The translations under genes were made by a program, and so were the position numbers. A DNA stretch of 35,786 nucleotides. Origin: a bacterium (GTDB lineage Bacteria; Krumholzibacteriota; Krumholzibacteriia; LZORAL124-64-63). The stretch is from NCBI GenBank assembly GCA_003353795.1, contig PIVY01000031.1:1-35786 (forward strand), in the 5' to 3' direction. The notes below the pieces were generated by a model. The model searched no databases. It was not told where the DNA came from and worked only from the letters and a program-made list of their open reading frames with translations. Below, piece after piece: positions 18,928 through 26,934 of the stretch. Positions within the stretch are counted from its first letter, which is position 1. Each line of letters starts with the position of its first letter.

Positions 18928-18966
18928 AAGCGGCCCCCCTCGCTCGAGGGGGGCCGCTTCGTCTTG
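18928..18966 (+). terminator. Terminator hairpin after groEL
   Basis: AAGCGGCCCCCCT pairs perfectly with AGGGGGGCCGCTT (18928-18940 with 18947-18959). One more C-G pair closes a GCTC tetraloop. The tail is TTCGTCTT, only moderately T-rich. It ends the groESL transcript before the next promoter. Confidence 0.85.
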
Positions 18967-18992
18967 ATCCAGGGCGCCCCAGCGGCGATAAT
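18964..18992 (+). promoter_or_regulatory. Promoter for the outer-membrane protein pair
   Basis: TTGATC (18964-18969) and GATAAT (18987-18992) are separated by 17 bases, matching consensus at 4 of 6 and 5 of 6 positions. Initiation near 18999 would leave a leader of about 35 bases before the TTG start at 19034. Confidence 0.65.
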
Positions 18993-19033
18993 GGATATTC
19001 ACGTCACGCGAATCCGTCGGGGGAGACGGCAGC

Positions 19034-20035
19034 TTGCTTCGCATCGTTGGCATCGGCATCGCCGTGATCATGGGCCTGACGGCCGCCGCGCCCGTTCAGG
19101 CCGCCGTCGGCGTGAATCTCTACGGTCTGTCCTGGCACCCGTCCGACGACGATCTCGAGTGGTTCAATCCCGGGCTCGGTATTCGCTACGAATTCTTGCG
19201 GCGCAGCCGGTGGAAAGCCGATCTGGTCGCCGGCGGCTACCGCGACTCGGTGGGCGAACTGCTCGTTCACACCGCGGTGGGGGCCCAGTATCGCCTCTTC
19301 GGACACACGTACCTCGGTGGCTACTTCATGGCCGCCGCTCAGGGATATGCCCTCGACGAGGTTTACCTCGTACCGCTGCCGGCGCTCACGATCGAGGCCG
19401 GGCCAGTCGATCTCAATTTTCATTTCATCCCCCGATTCAAGGGCGCTTCCGGCTCGAGTTCCGTGTTCGGCTTCCACCTGGCGATCTGGCCGTTCGGTGG
19501 CCGCGGAGAAGTCGACACGGCGCCGTCGGATCCTGATGCGCGCGTCGGACTCGAGTTCGCCATCACGACCGGGCCGAAGCTCGAGGATCTCGACGGCCGG
19601 TCGATATCGCTGCGCTGGACGCGGAATCGCCGGCATGCGTGGCGGTTCGGGGTGGAAGGGTATGCCTACCATCAGCATACCGAGCGGGAGTTCTATGGCG
19701 ACACCGGCCTCGAGAGGGATTCCGGGTACAGTTCCGACTCTGCGCATTTTCAGCTTCTCGTTCAGCACCTGTGGCTCTTCCAGTCCGAACGGGGTACCCG
19801 GTTCACCATCGGACTGGGGCCGCGCTTCGATTATCAGGCAGGCAATCTCCAGGTGTGGGCTCCCGGCGCGGTCCTGAGCCTCGGCGCCGAGGTCGACATC
19901 GTCGACGGTTTGACCTTGCTCGCCGAGTACACCACCGCCTGGCGACGACAAACCCGCGACGCTCCGCCCGGTGACGACAACGCCGTTTCGAGTCTCGAGG
20001 CCGGAGCCCGACTGGGGGTGTCGATATGGTGGTGA
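19034..20035 (+). CDS. Putative outer-membrane beta-barrel protein
   Basis: This 333-residue product starts at TTG. A GGGGGAGA ribosome site ends seven bases upstream, and the residues that follow are a signal peptide (LRIVGIGIAVIMGLTAAAPVQA), which supports this unusual start. The mature sequence alternates polar and hydrophobic residues with many aromatic ends, as in barrel strands: FNPGLGIRYEF, SRWKADLVAGGYRDS, AVGAQYRLF, HTYLGGYFMAAAQGYAL and GPVDLNFHFIPRFKG. The C-terminus GARLGVSIWW ends in aromatic residues, as expected for an outer-membrane assembly signal. The first half recalls the NPGLGLRY-type small barrels of Gram-negative genomes. I cannot assign a substrate or enzyme activity. 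It overlaps the next gene by ten bases. Confidence 0.78.
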   Translation: MLRIVGIGIAVIMGLTAAAPVQAAVGVNLYGLSWHPSDDDLEWFNPGLGIRYEFLRRSRWKADLVAGGYRDSVGELLVHTAVGAQYRLFGHTYLGGYFMAAAQGYALDEVYLVPLPALTIEAGPVDLNFHFIPRFKGASGSSSVFGFHLAIWPFGGRGEVDTAPSDPDARVGLEFAITTGPKLEDLDGRSISLRWTRNRRHAWRFGVEGYAYHQHTEREFYGDTGLERDSGYSSDSAHFQLLVQHLWLFQSERGTRFTIGLGPRFDYQAGNLQVWAPGAVLSLGAEVDIVDGLTLLAEYTTAWRRQTRDAPPGDDNAVSSLEAGARLGVSIWW

Positions 20036-20706
20036 CCGGTTCCTGCAAACGTCTGGCCCTTGGCCTGATGACGGTGATCCTCGCTGCCGGTTCCGTGGCC
20101 GTTGCCGCCGACGGGGACAGCGCACCGAACCCGGGCCCGGCGTCGGCGCTGGAGTTCCGATTGGACGGGGATTTCACGCTCACGGCCCTCCGGGGGACCA
20201 CGGTATCCTGGAAGCAATACGATGCCGGCACCCATGGTTGGCGATTGGGCGTATCGCCGCTCTACTGGGAGGAATCCTGGTCGACGGACGAGGTTTCCGA
20301 GGAGACCCACAAAGTCTACGGTCTGGACCTGGAGTGGCAGCGGCTGGGTTTCTGGGCCAGCCGCAGCCGCGCCCGCCCGTACTGGGGCCTGGGATTGGTC
20401 GCCGGCGCGTCACGGATCGAGGAGTGGTCGCGTCGCGACGTCCAGGACGACGACAGCGTGCAGCGGGAACGAACGGGGACCGAGTACCGGGCCGGATTGG
20501 TCGGCACCATCGGTGCCGAGTTCACCATCGCCGAGAAGATGGTCATCGGGGCCGAGTACTCCATCAACGCGATCTGGTCCCGCGAGCGGACCATCACCAC
20601 GGAGCGTAACGACATCATGGACCTGGTGTCCGATCGCCGTGAAACCAGGACGGTCTATCAGTTGACGAGCCGCGTTGTCGCCCTGACCGTCGCCATCCTC
20701 TTCTGA
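20026..20706 (+). CDS. Putative outer-membrane beta-barrel protein, smaller
   Basis: This 226-residue product starts inside the end of the preceding barrel gene (ten-base overlap), with a G-rich run GGGGG a few bases before. Residues about 1-27 form a signal peptide (LALGLMTVILAAGSVAVAA). The remainder is barrel-like: GWRLGVSPLYWEESW, VYGLDLEWQRLGFWASR, RPYWGLGLVAGASRIEEW, YRAGLVGTIGAEFTIAEKMVIGAEYSINAIW and a final YQLTSRVVALTVAILF. The terminal Phe fits the C-terminal beta-signal read by BamA. An 'OMP-like' porin or sensor-type barrel is likely; no family was recognised. Coupled translation with the upstream barrel suggests both act together. Confidence 0.75.
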   Translation: MVVTGSCKRLALGLMTVILAAGSVAVAADGDSAPNPGPASALEFRLDGDFTLTALRGTTVSWKQYDAGTHGWRLGVSPLYWEESWSTDEVSEETHKVYGLDLEWQRLGFWASRSRARPYWGLGLVAGASRIEEWSRRDVQDDDSVQRERTGTEYRAGLVGTIGAEFTIAEKMVIGAEYSINAIWSRERTITTERNDIMDLVSDRRETRTVYQLTSRVVALTVAILF

Positions 20707-20755
20707 CCCGGCTTCGCCCTTCCCGCTCGGCGACCCCTACGCTAGAGTGACCGCC

Positions 20756-21901
20756 ATGCGCATCCTGCACCTCGGCAAGTACTACGCGCCCGCCAAGGGC
20801 GGCATGGAGACGGCCCTGCGGCACATGGCCGAGGGCCTGCTGGCCGCCGGCTGCGACGTGCGGGTCCTGGTCGCCGGTGATCGCGCCGACACCGTTCGAG
20901 ACGATCTTCCCGGTGCTCCCGGCGCTCTGGTGCGGGCCGGCGTTGCCTGGACCTGGAACAGCCAGCCCGTGATCCTCGATCTGGCCGGGCTCCTGCGCCG
21001 CGAGATCCGTGCGTTTCGGCCCGACGTGGTCCACCTGCACACGCCGAATCCGCTGGCCTGCTGGGCCTGGTTGCGAGCTCGAGACGAAGCGCGACGCTCG
21101 GGTACTTCGCTGGCCGTGTGGCATCATTCGGACATCGTGCGGCAGAGGTTCACCGGTCGCCTGGTCCGGCCGCTGGTGCGGACCTGTCTCGACGACGCGT
21201 CCGGCATCTGCGTGTCCAGCGAATCGCTCCGCCGTACGTCCGTCGAACTGAAGCCCTGGCGCGACCAGGTCGCGGTGATCCCGTTCGGCATCGACGCGGC
21301 ACCGTTTGCCGGGGAGCCGCGAGGCGACGGTCCATTTCTGTTCGTGGGGCGGCTGGTGCCCTACAAGGGGCTCGGTGTCCTGCTCGACGCCGTGGCCGAC
21401 CTGCCCACGGCGTCCCTCGATATCGTCGGCACGGGCCCGCTGGCCGAAGAACTCGCCGGCGTCATCCGTTCGCGCCGGATGGGCGACCGCGTTCGGCTGC
21501 GCGGCGAGGTGCCCGACACGGAACTGCCCGAACTGCTGGCCGCCAGCCGGGCCCTCGTGCTTCCCAGCCGCGACCGTTCCGAGACGTTCGGCCTCATCCT
21601 GCTGGAAGCCATGGCGGCCGGCGTGCCGCTGGTCGCCAGCGACCTGCCCACCGGCGTGCGTGAACTGGCGCGCCCGGGCGAGACGGCCTGGGTCGCGCCT
21701 CCGGGAGATGCGGCGGCCCTGAGAAGTGCGCTCGCCGCCGTCCTGTCCGATCCTGCCGAGGCTCGTCGCCGCGGTGGAAACGGTCGAGCGCTGGTGGAGG
21801 CCCACTACGGTCGGCAGCGCCTGGCGGGCGATCTCCTGGACTGGTATGGAGGGCTCGGTGGGCCCGGCGATGCGGGAACTCCTACCTCCACCACGGGTTG
21901 A
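20756..21901 (+). CDS. Glycosyltransferase family 4 protein
   Basis: This 381-residue protein starts at the ATG giving MRILHLGKYYAPAKGGME, the standard GT4 opening with a G-G-x-E substrate-side loop. The nucleotide-sugar side contains FLFVGRLVPYKGLGVLLDAV, LDIVGTGPL, VRLRGEVPDTELPELLAASRALVLPS, and the E-x7-E signature ETFGLILLE with its AMAAGVPLVAS follow-up. GT4 enzymes transfer a sugar from a nucleotide donor with retention of configuration, on the cytoplasmic side of the membrane, usually for lipopolysaccharide, capsule or glycolipid. The acceptor cannot be told from the sequence. It lies 49 bases after the barrel pair. An in-frame GTG at 20747 is a less likely start. Confidence 0.92.
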   Translation: MRILHLGKYYAPAKGGMETALRHMAEGLLAAGCDVRVLVAGDRADTVRDDLPGAPGALVRAGVAWTWNSQPVILDLAGLLRREIRAFRPDVVHLHTPNPLACWAWLRARDEARRSGTSLAVWHHSDIVRQRFTGRLVRPLVRTCLDDASGICVSSESLRRTSVELKPWRDQVAVIPFGIDAAPFAGEPRGDGPFLFVGRLVPYKGLGVLLDAVADLPTASLDIVGTGPLAEELAGVIRSRRMGDRVRLRGEVPDTELPELLAASRALVLPSRDRSETFGLILLEAMAAGVPLVASDLPTGVRELARPGETAWVAPPGDAAALRSALAAVLSDPAEARRRGGNGRALVEAHYGRQRLAGDLLDWYGGLGGPGDAGTPTSTTG

Positions 21902-21946
21902 ACCGGGACGGCGGGACCCGCTGTAGCCCTGGCCCGGCTCCTTGAA

Positions 21947-21975
21947 TTGACAGTCCCGCTGATGACGCATATCGT
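21947..21975 (+). promoter_or_regulatory. Promoter for the TPR gene
   Basis: A perfect -35 TTGACA (21947-21952) is followed after 17 bases by TATCGT (21970-21975, 4 of 6 to consensus). Initiation is expected near 21982, right at the start of a small hairpin. Confidence 0.65.
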
Positions 21976-21981
21976 TTGCTG

Positions 21982-22003
21982 GCCCGGCGTTGCCGGGCTT
22001 TCT
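21982..22003 (+). terminator. Small hairpin with T-rich tail between the GT4 and TPR genes
   Basis: GCCCGGC (21982-21988) pairs with GCCGGGC (21992-21998) around a 3-base loop, followed by TTTCT. It could end transcripts coming from the GT4 gene, or be a 5'-end stem-loop of the TPR message, since the predicted start coincides with its first base. Confidence 0.45.
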
Positions 22004-22040
22004 GCGGATATTCGACATTTTCCTCCCGCGGAGGTTTCGT

Positions 22041-23186
22041 GTGGTGAACCTGATTCTTCATCGACTCATGCTGGCGGTCGCCGTGGTCGTGCTGCTCAGC
22101 GGCATTGCTCTGGCTCAGTGTTCCGAGGGACAGATGGCCGAGGCGCAGCTCCAGTTCCAGGGGGCGCAGTCGCTTCTCCAGGCGCAGCAGTGGGCGCAGG
22201 CGGTGCCTCAGCTCCAGTCCATCGTGGAATTCTGCCCCGAGTACTTTCCCGCGTTGCGCGGACTTGGAATGGCATACGAGAAGATGCAGGACTACGACAA
22301 TGCCGTCGCCGCATACAGCAAGGTGATCGGTGTCATGGGTTCCGAATCCGAGGCCTCGGATTACGCCAATCTGGCCAAGGTCTATACCCGGCAGAAGAAG
22401 TACAAGGAAGCCCGCGCGGAATACCGGAAGGCCCAGGCCCGCGATCCCGAGAATTGCGCCGTCCTGGCCAATCTGGGCGTGCTCCACAACGTTTCGGGCT
22501 ACCCGACCATGGCCGTCGACACCCTGGAGGATGCGCTGGCGTCGTGTCCGGATCTCTCGGCCAACATCCTGCCCAAGCTGGCGCAGGCCTGTACCAAGGC
22601 CGCGGAGCAGCAGCGGAAGATCGGCAACTCGGCCAATGCCGAGAAGTACGCCCTCAAGGCTCAGGAGTACGGCGGCTCGGCCGGCGGAACCACGGCCTAT
22701 CAGCAGATTCAGCAGAAGATGTCGTCGGGAGACTATCAAGGCACCGTCGACCTCTGCGATCAGCTCCTGGCCAAGGACCCTACCTATGCCAACGCCTGGC
22801 TCACCAAGGCCCGGGCGGCGGATCAGCTCAACCAGAAGGCTACGAGTATCGAGGCCTACGGCAAGTACCTCGAGCTGAGGCCCGAGAACGTATCCGAGAC
22901 GGCCGCGATGATCATCGTCATGGCCGAGCACGGTCAGTGCGACGGTGCGGTGGCCAAGGCTCGCGAGGCGACGCAGAAATTCGCCGGTCTCGGCAAGAAG
23001 GCCCTGGGGAAGATCCAGTTCGCCTACGGCAAGGCCCTGTTCTGCGCCAAGGACTATGCCGGCGCCAAGGCTCGGTTCCAGCAGGCTGCGGGCAGCGGCG
23101 ATCCCCACTGGGTCGGTCCGGCACGCGAGGGCGTCAGCGCCTGCGATCAGTACATCAACTACGAAGCCCAGCAGCAGAAGAAGTAG
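22041..23186 (+). CDS. Secreted tetratricopeptide-repeat (TPR) protein
   Basis: This 381-residue product has a proposed GTG start at 22041, six bases after GGAGG (22030-22034); a GTG three bases later is an equal alternative. Residues 1-26 are a signal peptide ending in ALAQ. The mature part is alpha-helical TPR: a first block FQGAQSLLQAQQWAQAVPQLQSIVEFCPEY, then LRGLGMAYEKMQDYDNAVAAYSKVI, DYANLAKVYTRQKKYKEARAEYRKAQARDPEN, and later YQGTVDLCDQLLAKDPTYANAWLTKARA and AKDYAGAKARFQQAAGSGDPHW. Such proteins are usually periplasmic scaffolds for outer-membrane, secretion or motility complexes. Its own promoter precedes it. Function not assignable. Confidence 0.88.
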   Translation: MVNLILHRLMLAVAVVVLLSGIALAQCSEGQMAEAQLQFQGAQSLLQAQQWAQAVPQLQSIVEFCPEYFPALRGLGMAYEKMQDYDNAVAAYSKVIGVMGSESEASDYANLAKVYTRQKKYKEARAEYRKAQARDPENCAVLANLGVLHNVSGYPTMAVDTLEDALASCPDLSANILPKLAQACTKAAEQQRKIGNSANAEKYALKAQEYGGSAGGTTAYQQIQQKMSSGDYQGTVDLCDQLLAKDPTYANAWLTKARAADQLNQKATSIEAYGKYLELRPENVSETAAMIIVMAEHGQCDGAVAKAREATQKFAGLGKKALGKIQFAYGKALFCAKDYAGAKARFQQAAGSGDPHWVGPAREGVSACDQYINYEAQQQKK

Positions 23187-23220
23187 CCAGGCTGCAGGAC
23201 CGGACCATCGCTGGTATCAT

Positions 23221-23246
23221 GCCCCGCGGACCCGGGTTCGCGGGGC
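23221..23246 (+). terminator. Possible hairpin terminator after the TPR gene
   Basis: GCCCCGCG (23221-23228) pairs with CGCGGGGC (23239-23246) around a 10-base loop. It is followed by only two T residues, so any termination would be weak. It lies in the gap before the aminotransferase operon. Confidence 0.4.
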
Positions 23247-23290
23247 TTCCTGCGCCCGACGAACCGATTCTGCCGAGAGAGGTCGAGGTC

Positions 23291-24442
23291 ATGGGACGAC
23301 TGGACGCGCTGCCCCCGTACCTGTTCTCCGAGATCGACGCCGCCCGTGATCGCGTCGCTGCCAAGGGAGTGGACGTAGTGGACCTGGGTGTCGGCGATCC
23401 CGACCTGCCCACGCCGCCCGCGCTGGTGGATCTGATGGCCGAGGCCGTACGAAATGCGGCGTACCACCAGTATCCCTCGGGTCGGGGAGACATGCGCCTG
23501 CGTCGCGCGGCCGCCGGATTCCTGCGCCGCCGCCACGGTGTCGACGCCGACCCCGAGGACGAGATCCTCGTGCTGTGCGGCAGCAAGGAAGGGATAGCGC
23601 ATCTGCCGCTGTCCCTGGTCACCGAGAGCGATAACGTCTTGGTGCCCGACATCGGCTATCCCGTCTATACCCAGTCCGCTATTCTGGCCGGCGCCGAGCC
23701 GCGCACCTTTACCCTTGCCGCGGACCGCGCGTTCCTACCCGATCCTCGAGCGCTGGCCGACCTGGCAGATGGCGGTACCCGGCTCATCTGGGTCAACTAT
23801 CCCAACAATCCCACCGGCGCCGAGGCGGGCGAGGGGCTCTACGCGCCACTGGCCGAACTGGCCGCCGAGCGGCGCTGCGTGCTGGCCAACGACGCGGCCT
23901 ACCTGGAGGTCTCCCTCGACGACCACCGGCCGGTGAGTCTGCTCGAGGCCGTGGACCATCGGCGCAACCGGGTGATCGAGTTCCACAGCCTCTCGAAGAT
24001 GTTCAACATGACCGGCTGGCGCATCGGCTTCGCCGTGGGCCATCCCGAGGTCATCGGCGGACTGGCGCGCGTGAAGGAGACCATCGATTCAGGTGTGTTC
24101 ACCGCGGTCCAGGACGTCGCAGCCGCGGCTCTCGGACGGGGCGCCGGCGAACTCCTGGGCTCGGTGATGGCGCCGTACCCCGAGCGTCGGCGGGTGGTGG
24201 TCGGCGCGCTGGCGAAGGCCGGACTCGACGTGTTCTCGACCCAGGCGACCTTCTACGTCTGGGCTCGCGTGCCCGAGGGCGAAACATCGCTCGGATTCTG
24301 CGGACGGGTCCTGCGCGACAAGGGCGTGGTGGTCACCCCCGGCGTGGGCTTCGGCCCGGGGGGCGAGGGCTGGTTCCGGATCAGCCTCACGGCGTCCGAC
24401 GAACGGGTGGCCGAGGCGGCCAGCCGCCTGGAGGCTCTCTGA
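23291..24442 (+). CDS. Pyridoxal-phosphate aminotransferase, class I/II, LL-diaminopimelate aminotransferase-like
   Basis: This 383-residue product starts at ATG 23291, where MGRLDALPPYLFSEID matches the usual N-terminus of the family and AGAGAGG lies eight bases upstream. The frame continues further upstream but only as antisense-type filler and across the TPR gene. Motifs: VDLGVGDPDLPTP, YHQYPSGRGDMRLRRAAA, the coenzyme-site GSKEGIAHLPLSL, WVNYPNNPTGA, an N-D-x-A-Y block (LANDAAYLEVS), and the Schiff-base lysine in SLSKMFNMTGWRIGF (Lys236). Relatives called DapL make LL-diaminopimelate for lysine and cell wall, but many similar enzymes have other amino-acid substrates, so the exact reaction is open. 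It begins the housekeeping operon and its stop overlaps folB by one base (TGATG). Confidence 0.9.
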   Translation: MGRLDALPPYLFSEIDAARDRVAAKGVDVVDLGVGDPDLPTPPALVDLMAEAVRNAAYHQYPSGRGDMRLRRAAAGFLRRRHGVDADPEDEILVLCGSKEGIAHLPLSLVTESDNVLVPDIGYPVYTQSAILAGAEPRTFTLAADRAFLPDPRALADLADGGTRLIWVNYPNNPTGAEAGEGLYAPLAELAAERRCVLANDAAYLEVSLDDHRPVSLLEAVDHRRNRVIEFHSLSKMFNMTGWRIGFAVGHPEVIGGLARVKETIDSGVFTAVQDVAAAALGRGAGELLGSVMAPYPERRRVVVGALAKAGLDVFSTQATFYVWARVPEGETSLGFCGRVLRDKGVVVTPGVGFGPGGEGWFRISLTASDERVAEAASRLEAL

Positions 24443-24828
24443 TGGACCGCATCACCCTGGACGGCATCGACGTCTATGCCCACCACGGCGTGCATCCGGC
24501 CGAACGTGAACTGGGGCAGCGCTTCGTCATCGACGTGTCGCTCTTCGGCGACTGGAGTGCCGCGGCAGGCAGTGACGATCTGCAACACGCGCTCGACTAC
24601 GTGGCGGTCCACCAGAAGATCCGCGAGGTCACCGCATCCACGAGTTTCCAGCTCCTCGAGACCCTGGCGGCCGTGATCTGCCGGGCCTTGCTGAAGGACT
24701 TCCCGGTCGCTCGCGCATTGATCACCGTGCACAAGCCCAATCCGCCCATTCCCAACTTCCTGGGCAGCGTTTCGGTGACCCTCGACCGTGACCGCGCCTG
24801 GTTCGAGTCGCTCCGGGACTCCTCGTGA
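24442..24828 (+). CDS. folB: Dihydroneopterin aldolase
   Basis: This 128-residue product has the normal FolB length. The active-site block YAHHGVHPAERELGQRFVID contains the conserved Glu, and the later VHKPNPPIP carries the conserved Lys. SDDLQHALDYVAVHQKIRE is the ring-forming segment with the conserved D-Y. The enzyme converts 7,8-dihydroneopterin to 6-hydroxymethyl-dihydropterin and glycolaldehyde in folate synthesis, and works as a multimer in the cytoplasm. It is directly followed by folK, the next step of the same pathway, with a 4-base overlap. Confidence 0.96.
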   Translation: MDRITLDGIDVYAHHGVHPAERELGQRFVIDVSLFGDWSAAAGSDDLQHALDYVAVHQKIREVTASTSFQLLETLAAVICRALLKDFPVARALITVHKPNPPIPNFLGSVSVTLDRDRAWFESLRDSS

Positions 24829-25430
24829 ATCGGCTCGCCGGGCATCTGGTCCCGCCGCAAGGAACCGAAATCGTTTATCTCGGCCTCGGCGGCAATCTGG
24901 GTGATCGTCTGCACTCCATGCGCCAGGGACTGTTCGCCCTGGTCGCGCATCCCGAGATCCGGGTCGACGCATTCAGTCGGGTCTGGGAGAGCGAGTACGT
25001 GGGGCCGGGGCAGCAGGCTCCCTACTACAACCTGGTCTGCGCCGTGAGCACCGAATTGGCACCCGCGGCTCTGCTGGCCGTTTGCAAGGGCATCGAGCAG
25101 CGACTCGGACGGGCGCCCGGCGGTCACATGCAGCCGCGAACCCTGGACCTGGACCTGCTCCTGTTCGGCGACCGCCGCGGCTCCGACTCCTTGCTCACGT
25201 TGCCGCACCCGAGGCTCGCGGAGCGGGGGTTCGTGCTCGCACCGCTCGTCGATCTGGCGCCCGACCTGATGTTGCCCGATTCCGGGGAGACGGCGGCGTC
25301 CGCCTGGGCTAGAATCCGTGCCTTGGACGGCCCCTGGCTGCGCCCGCTGACCGAACCGGTGGTCACCGTGGGCGCGGAGGCCGGCAGCGAAGAGGAGTGG
25401 CGTGCAGCCCTGGCGGTACATTGTCGTTGA
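24825..25430 (+). CDS. folK: 2-amino-4-hydroxy-6-hydroxymethyldihydropteridine diphosphokinase
   Basis: This 201-residue product begins at a GTG overlapping the folB stop (GTGA). The N-terminal 15 or so residues precede the usual HPPK core. Motifs: VYLGLGGNLGDR, the F-S-R-V-W-E-S-E-Y block, PYYNLVCAV, the metal-binding RTLDLDLLLFGD, and the closing LPHPRLAERGFVLAPLVDLAPD. It transfers pyrophosphate from ATP to 6-hydroxymethyl-dihydropterin, the step after FolB. The C-terminal 40 or so residues extend beyond the core and overlap the next gene by 29 bases. Confidence 0.95.
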   Translation: MNRLAGHLVPPQGTEIVYLGLGGNLGDRLHSMRQGLFALVAHPEIRVDAFSRVWESEYVGPGQQAPYYNLVCAVSTELAPAALLAVCKGIEQRLGRAPGGHMQPRTLDLDLLLFGDRRGSDSLLTLPHPRLAERGFVLAPLVDLAPDLMLPDSGETAASAWARIRALDGPWLRPLTEPVVTVGAEAGSEEEWRAALAVHCR

Positions 25431-26046
25431 AGGCGTCATCGGGGTGGGCAAGACCAGCCTGGTGAAATTGCTGGCCACTCGCATCGGCGCGCGGGTCAAT
25501 CTGGAAGTGGTGGAGGAGAATCCGTTCCTCGCGAACTTCTATCAGGACCGTGACGCCTACGCCTTCCAGACCCAGATATTCTTTCTCCTGAGCCGGTTCC
25601 GCCAGCAGCAGACACTGGTGCAGCCCGAACTCTTCAGTGAAGTCCTGGTGTCGGACTACCTGTTCGCCAAGGATCGGATCTTCGCCAACCTGACCCTCAG
25701 CGACGATGAACTGGCCCTCTACAACCAACTGGCGGGCATCCTGGAAGACCGGGTGCTGAAGCCGGATCTGGTGATCTTCCTGCAAGCCAGCACCGATCTG
25801 TTGCTCGAGCGAATCCGGATGCGGGGACGGGATTTCGAACGGAACATGGACGTGGACTACATCGAGAGCCTCAACCGCGCCTACAACTTCTTCTTCCACC
25901 ACTACCAGGACACGCCCCTGCTGGTGGTGGGTGCCGATCACCTCGACTATGTGGGAGTACCCGCCGATCTCGATCTCCTGATCGACCAGTTGCGTGAGCC
26001 GTTCAGCGGTACCCGGTATTTCGCGCCGCGCGCCGGCGGCGCCTGA
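25402..26046 (+). CDS. Deoxynucleoside kinase (deoxyadenosine/deoxyguanosine kinase family)
   Basis: This 214-residue product starts at GTG 25402, a few bases after AGAGGAG, and overlaps folK by 29 bases. The P-loop GVIGVGKTSL spans residues 11-20. VVEENPFLANFYQD is the base-discriminating segment, VSDYLFAKDRIFA the catalytic/DR motif, and RIRMRGRDFERN the Arg-rich lid. The architecture matches bacterial deoxynucleoside kinases, which phosphorylate deoxyribonucleosides with ATP for salvage of DNA precursors. Which nucleoside it prefers cannot be read. Kinases of this family are often found beside folK and panB, as here. Confidence 0.93.
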   Translation: MQPWRYIVVEGVIGVGKTSLVKLLATRIGARVNLEVVEENPFLANFYQDRDAYAFQTQIFFLLSRFRQQQTLVQPELFSEVLVSDYLFAKDRIFANLTLSDDELALYNQLAGILEDRVLKPDLVIFLQASTDLLLERIRMRGRDFERNMDVDYIESLNRAYNFFFHHYQDTPLLVVGADHLDYVGVPADLDLLIDQLREPFSGTRYFAPRAGGA

Positions 26047-26060
26047 GAGGACAGACTGCC

Positions 26061-26933
26061 ATGGCCAAGGTCCCCAGCCTCGACGTGTTCTACCGTGCCC
26101 GCCGTAACGCTCGTCGCGTCGTGGTGCTCACCGCCTACGACGTGCCGTCGGCCCGTCTCGCCGCCAAGGGTGGCGTGGATGCTCTGCTGGTGGGCGACTC
26201 CCTGGGACAGGTTCTCCTGGGGTACGACACCACCCTGCCGGTCACCGTGGCCGACATGCTACACCACACCCGGGCGGTCACGCGGGCCGGAACCGGACTG
26301 CCGGTGATCACCGACCTTCCCTACGGCAGCTTCCACGTGGATCCGCGGCAGACCGTGGAAGCGGCGTTGACCCTGGTGCGCGAGGGTGGCGCCCAGGCCG
26401 TGAAACTCGAGGGCGGCCGGCGCCGGGCCGACCACATCGCGGCATTGCTCGACGCCGAGATCCCGGTCATGGGACACCTCGGCCTCACGCCCCAGAGCCT
26501 GCACCGCCTGGGGGGCTATCGTGTTCAAGGGCGGGGAGACCGGGCCGCAGCGATGGTGGAAGAGGCTCAGTTCCTGGCCGCGGCCGGCTGCTTCGCCATG
26601 GTTCTCGAATGCATTCCGGCCGATCTGGCCACCCGGATCACCGAGGCCGTGGACGTGCCCACCATCGGCATCGGCGCCGGCGCCGGCTGCGACGGTCAGG
26701 TGCTCGTGTTCCACGATCTGCTGGGACTGCTTGCCGACTTCCAGCCCCGGTTCGTCAAGCGATATGCCGAACTGGGCCGCGATGCAGAAGCCGCCATCGC
26801 CGGTTTCGCGGACGAGGTGCGGCGCGGCGTGTTCCCGGCGCAGGAACACACCTATGGCGAGAAGAACGGCGGCACGGCCGGCAAGAAATCCGACGGCGGC
26901 TATCTCGGCGGTCTCGCCGGCGAGGAAGGCTGA
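26061..26933 (+). CDS. panB: 3-methyl-2-oxobutanoate (ketopantoate) hydroxymethyltransferase
   Basis: This 290-residue product starts at ATG 26061, 14 bases after the kinase. PanB motifs are complete: LTAYDVPSARLAA, VGDSLGQVLLGYDTTLPV (metal ligand Asp), DLPYGSFHVDP, AVKLEGG, MGHLGLTPQS, LECIPADLA with the catalytic Glu, and TIGIGAGAGCDGQVLVFHDLLG. It adds a hydroxymethyl group from methylene-tetrahydrofolate to 2-oxoisovalerate, starting pantothenate (coenzyme A) synthesis. This links it to the folate genes upstream. The last 25 or so residues are a Gly/Lys-rich tail (EKNGGTAGKKSDGGYLGGLAGEEG) beyond the usual end. Confidence 0.97.
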   Translation: MAKVPSLDVFYRARRNARRVVVLTAYDVPSARLAAKGGVDALLVGDSLGQVLLGYDTTLPVTVADMLHHTRAVTRAGTGLPVITDLPYGSFHVDPRQTVEAALTLVREGGAQAVKLEGGRRRADHIAALLDAEIPVMGHLGLTPQSLHRLGGYRVQGRGDRAAAMVEEAQFLAAAGCFAMVLECIPADLATRITEAVDVPTIGIGAGAGCDGQVLVFHDLLGLLADFQPRFVKRYAELGRDAEAAIAGFADEVRRGVFPAQEHTYGEKNGGTAGKKSDGGYLGGLAGEEG

Positions 26934-26934
26934 C

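Noticed and set aside
21947..23290. An apparent 831-residue fusion of a novel N-terminal domain to the aminotransferase
   Set aside because: The first 448 codons run through the TPR gene in the wrong frame; the aminotransferase has its own ribosome site and family-typical start at 23291.
26521..26934. N-terminal extension of panC across panB
   Set aside because: It lies wholly inside panB in another frame; PanC motifs begin shortly after the GTG at 26935.
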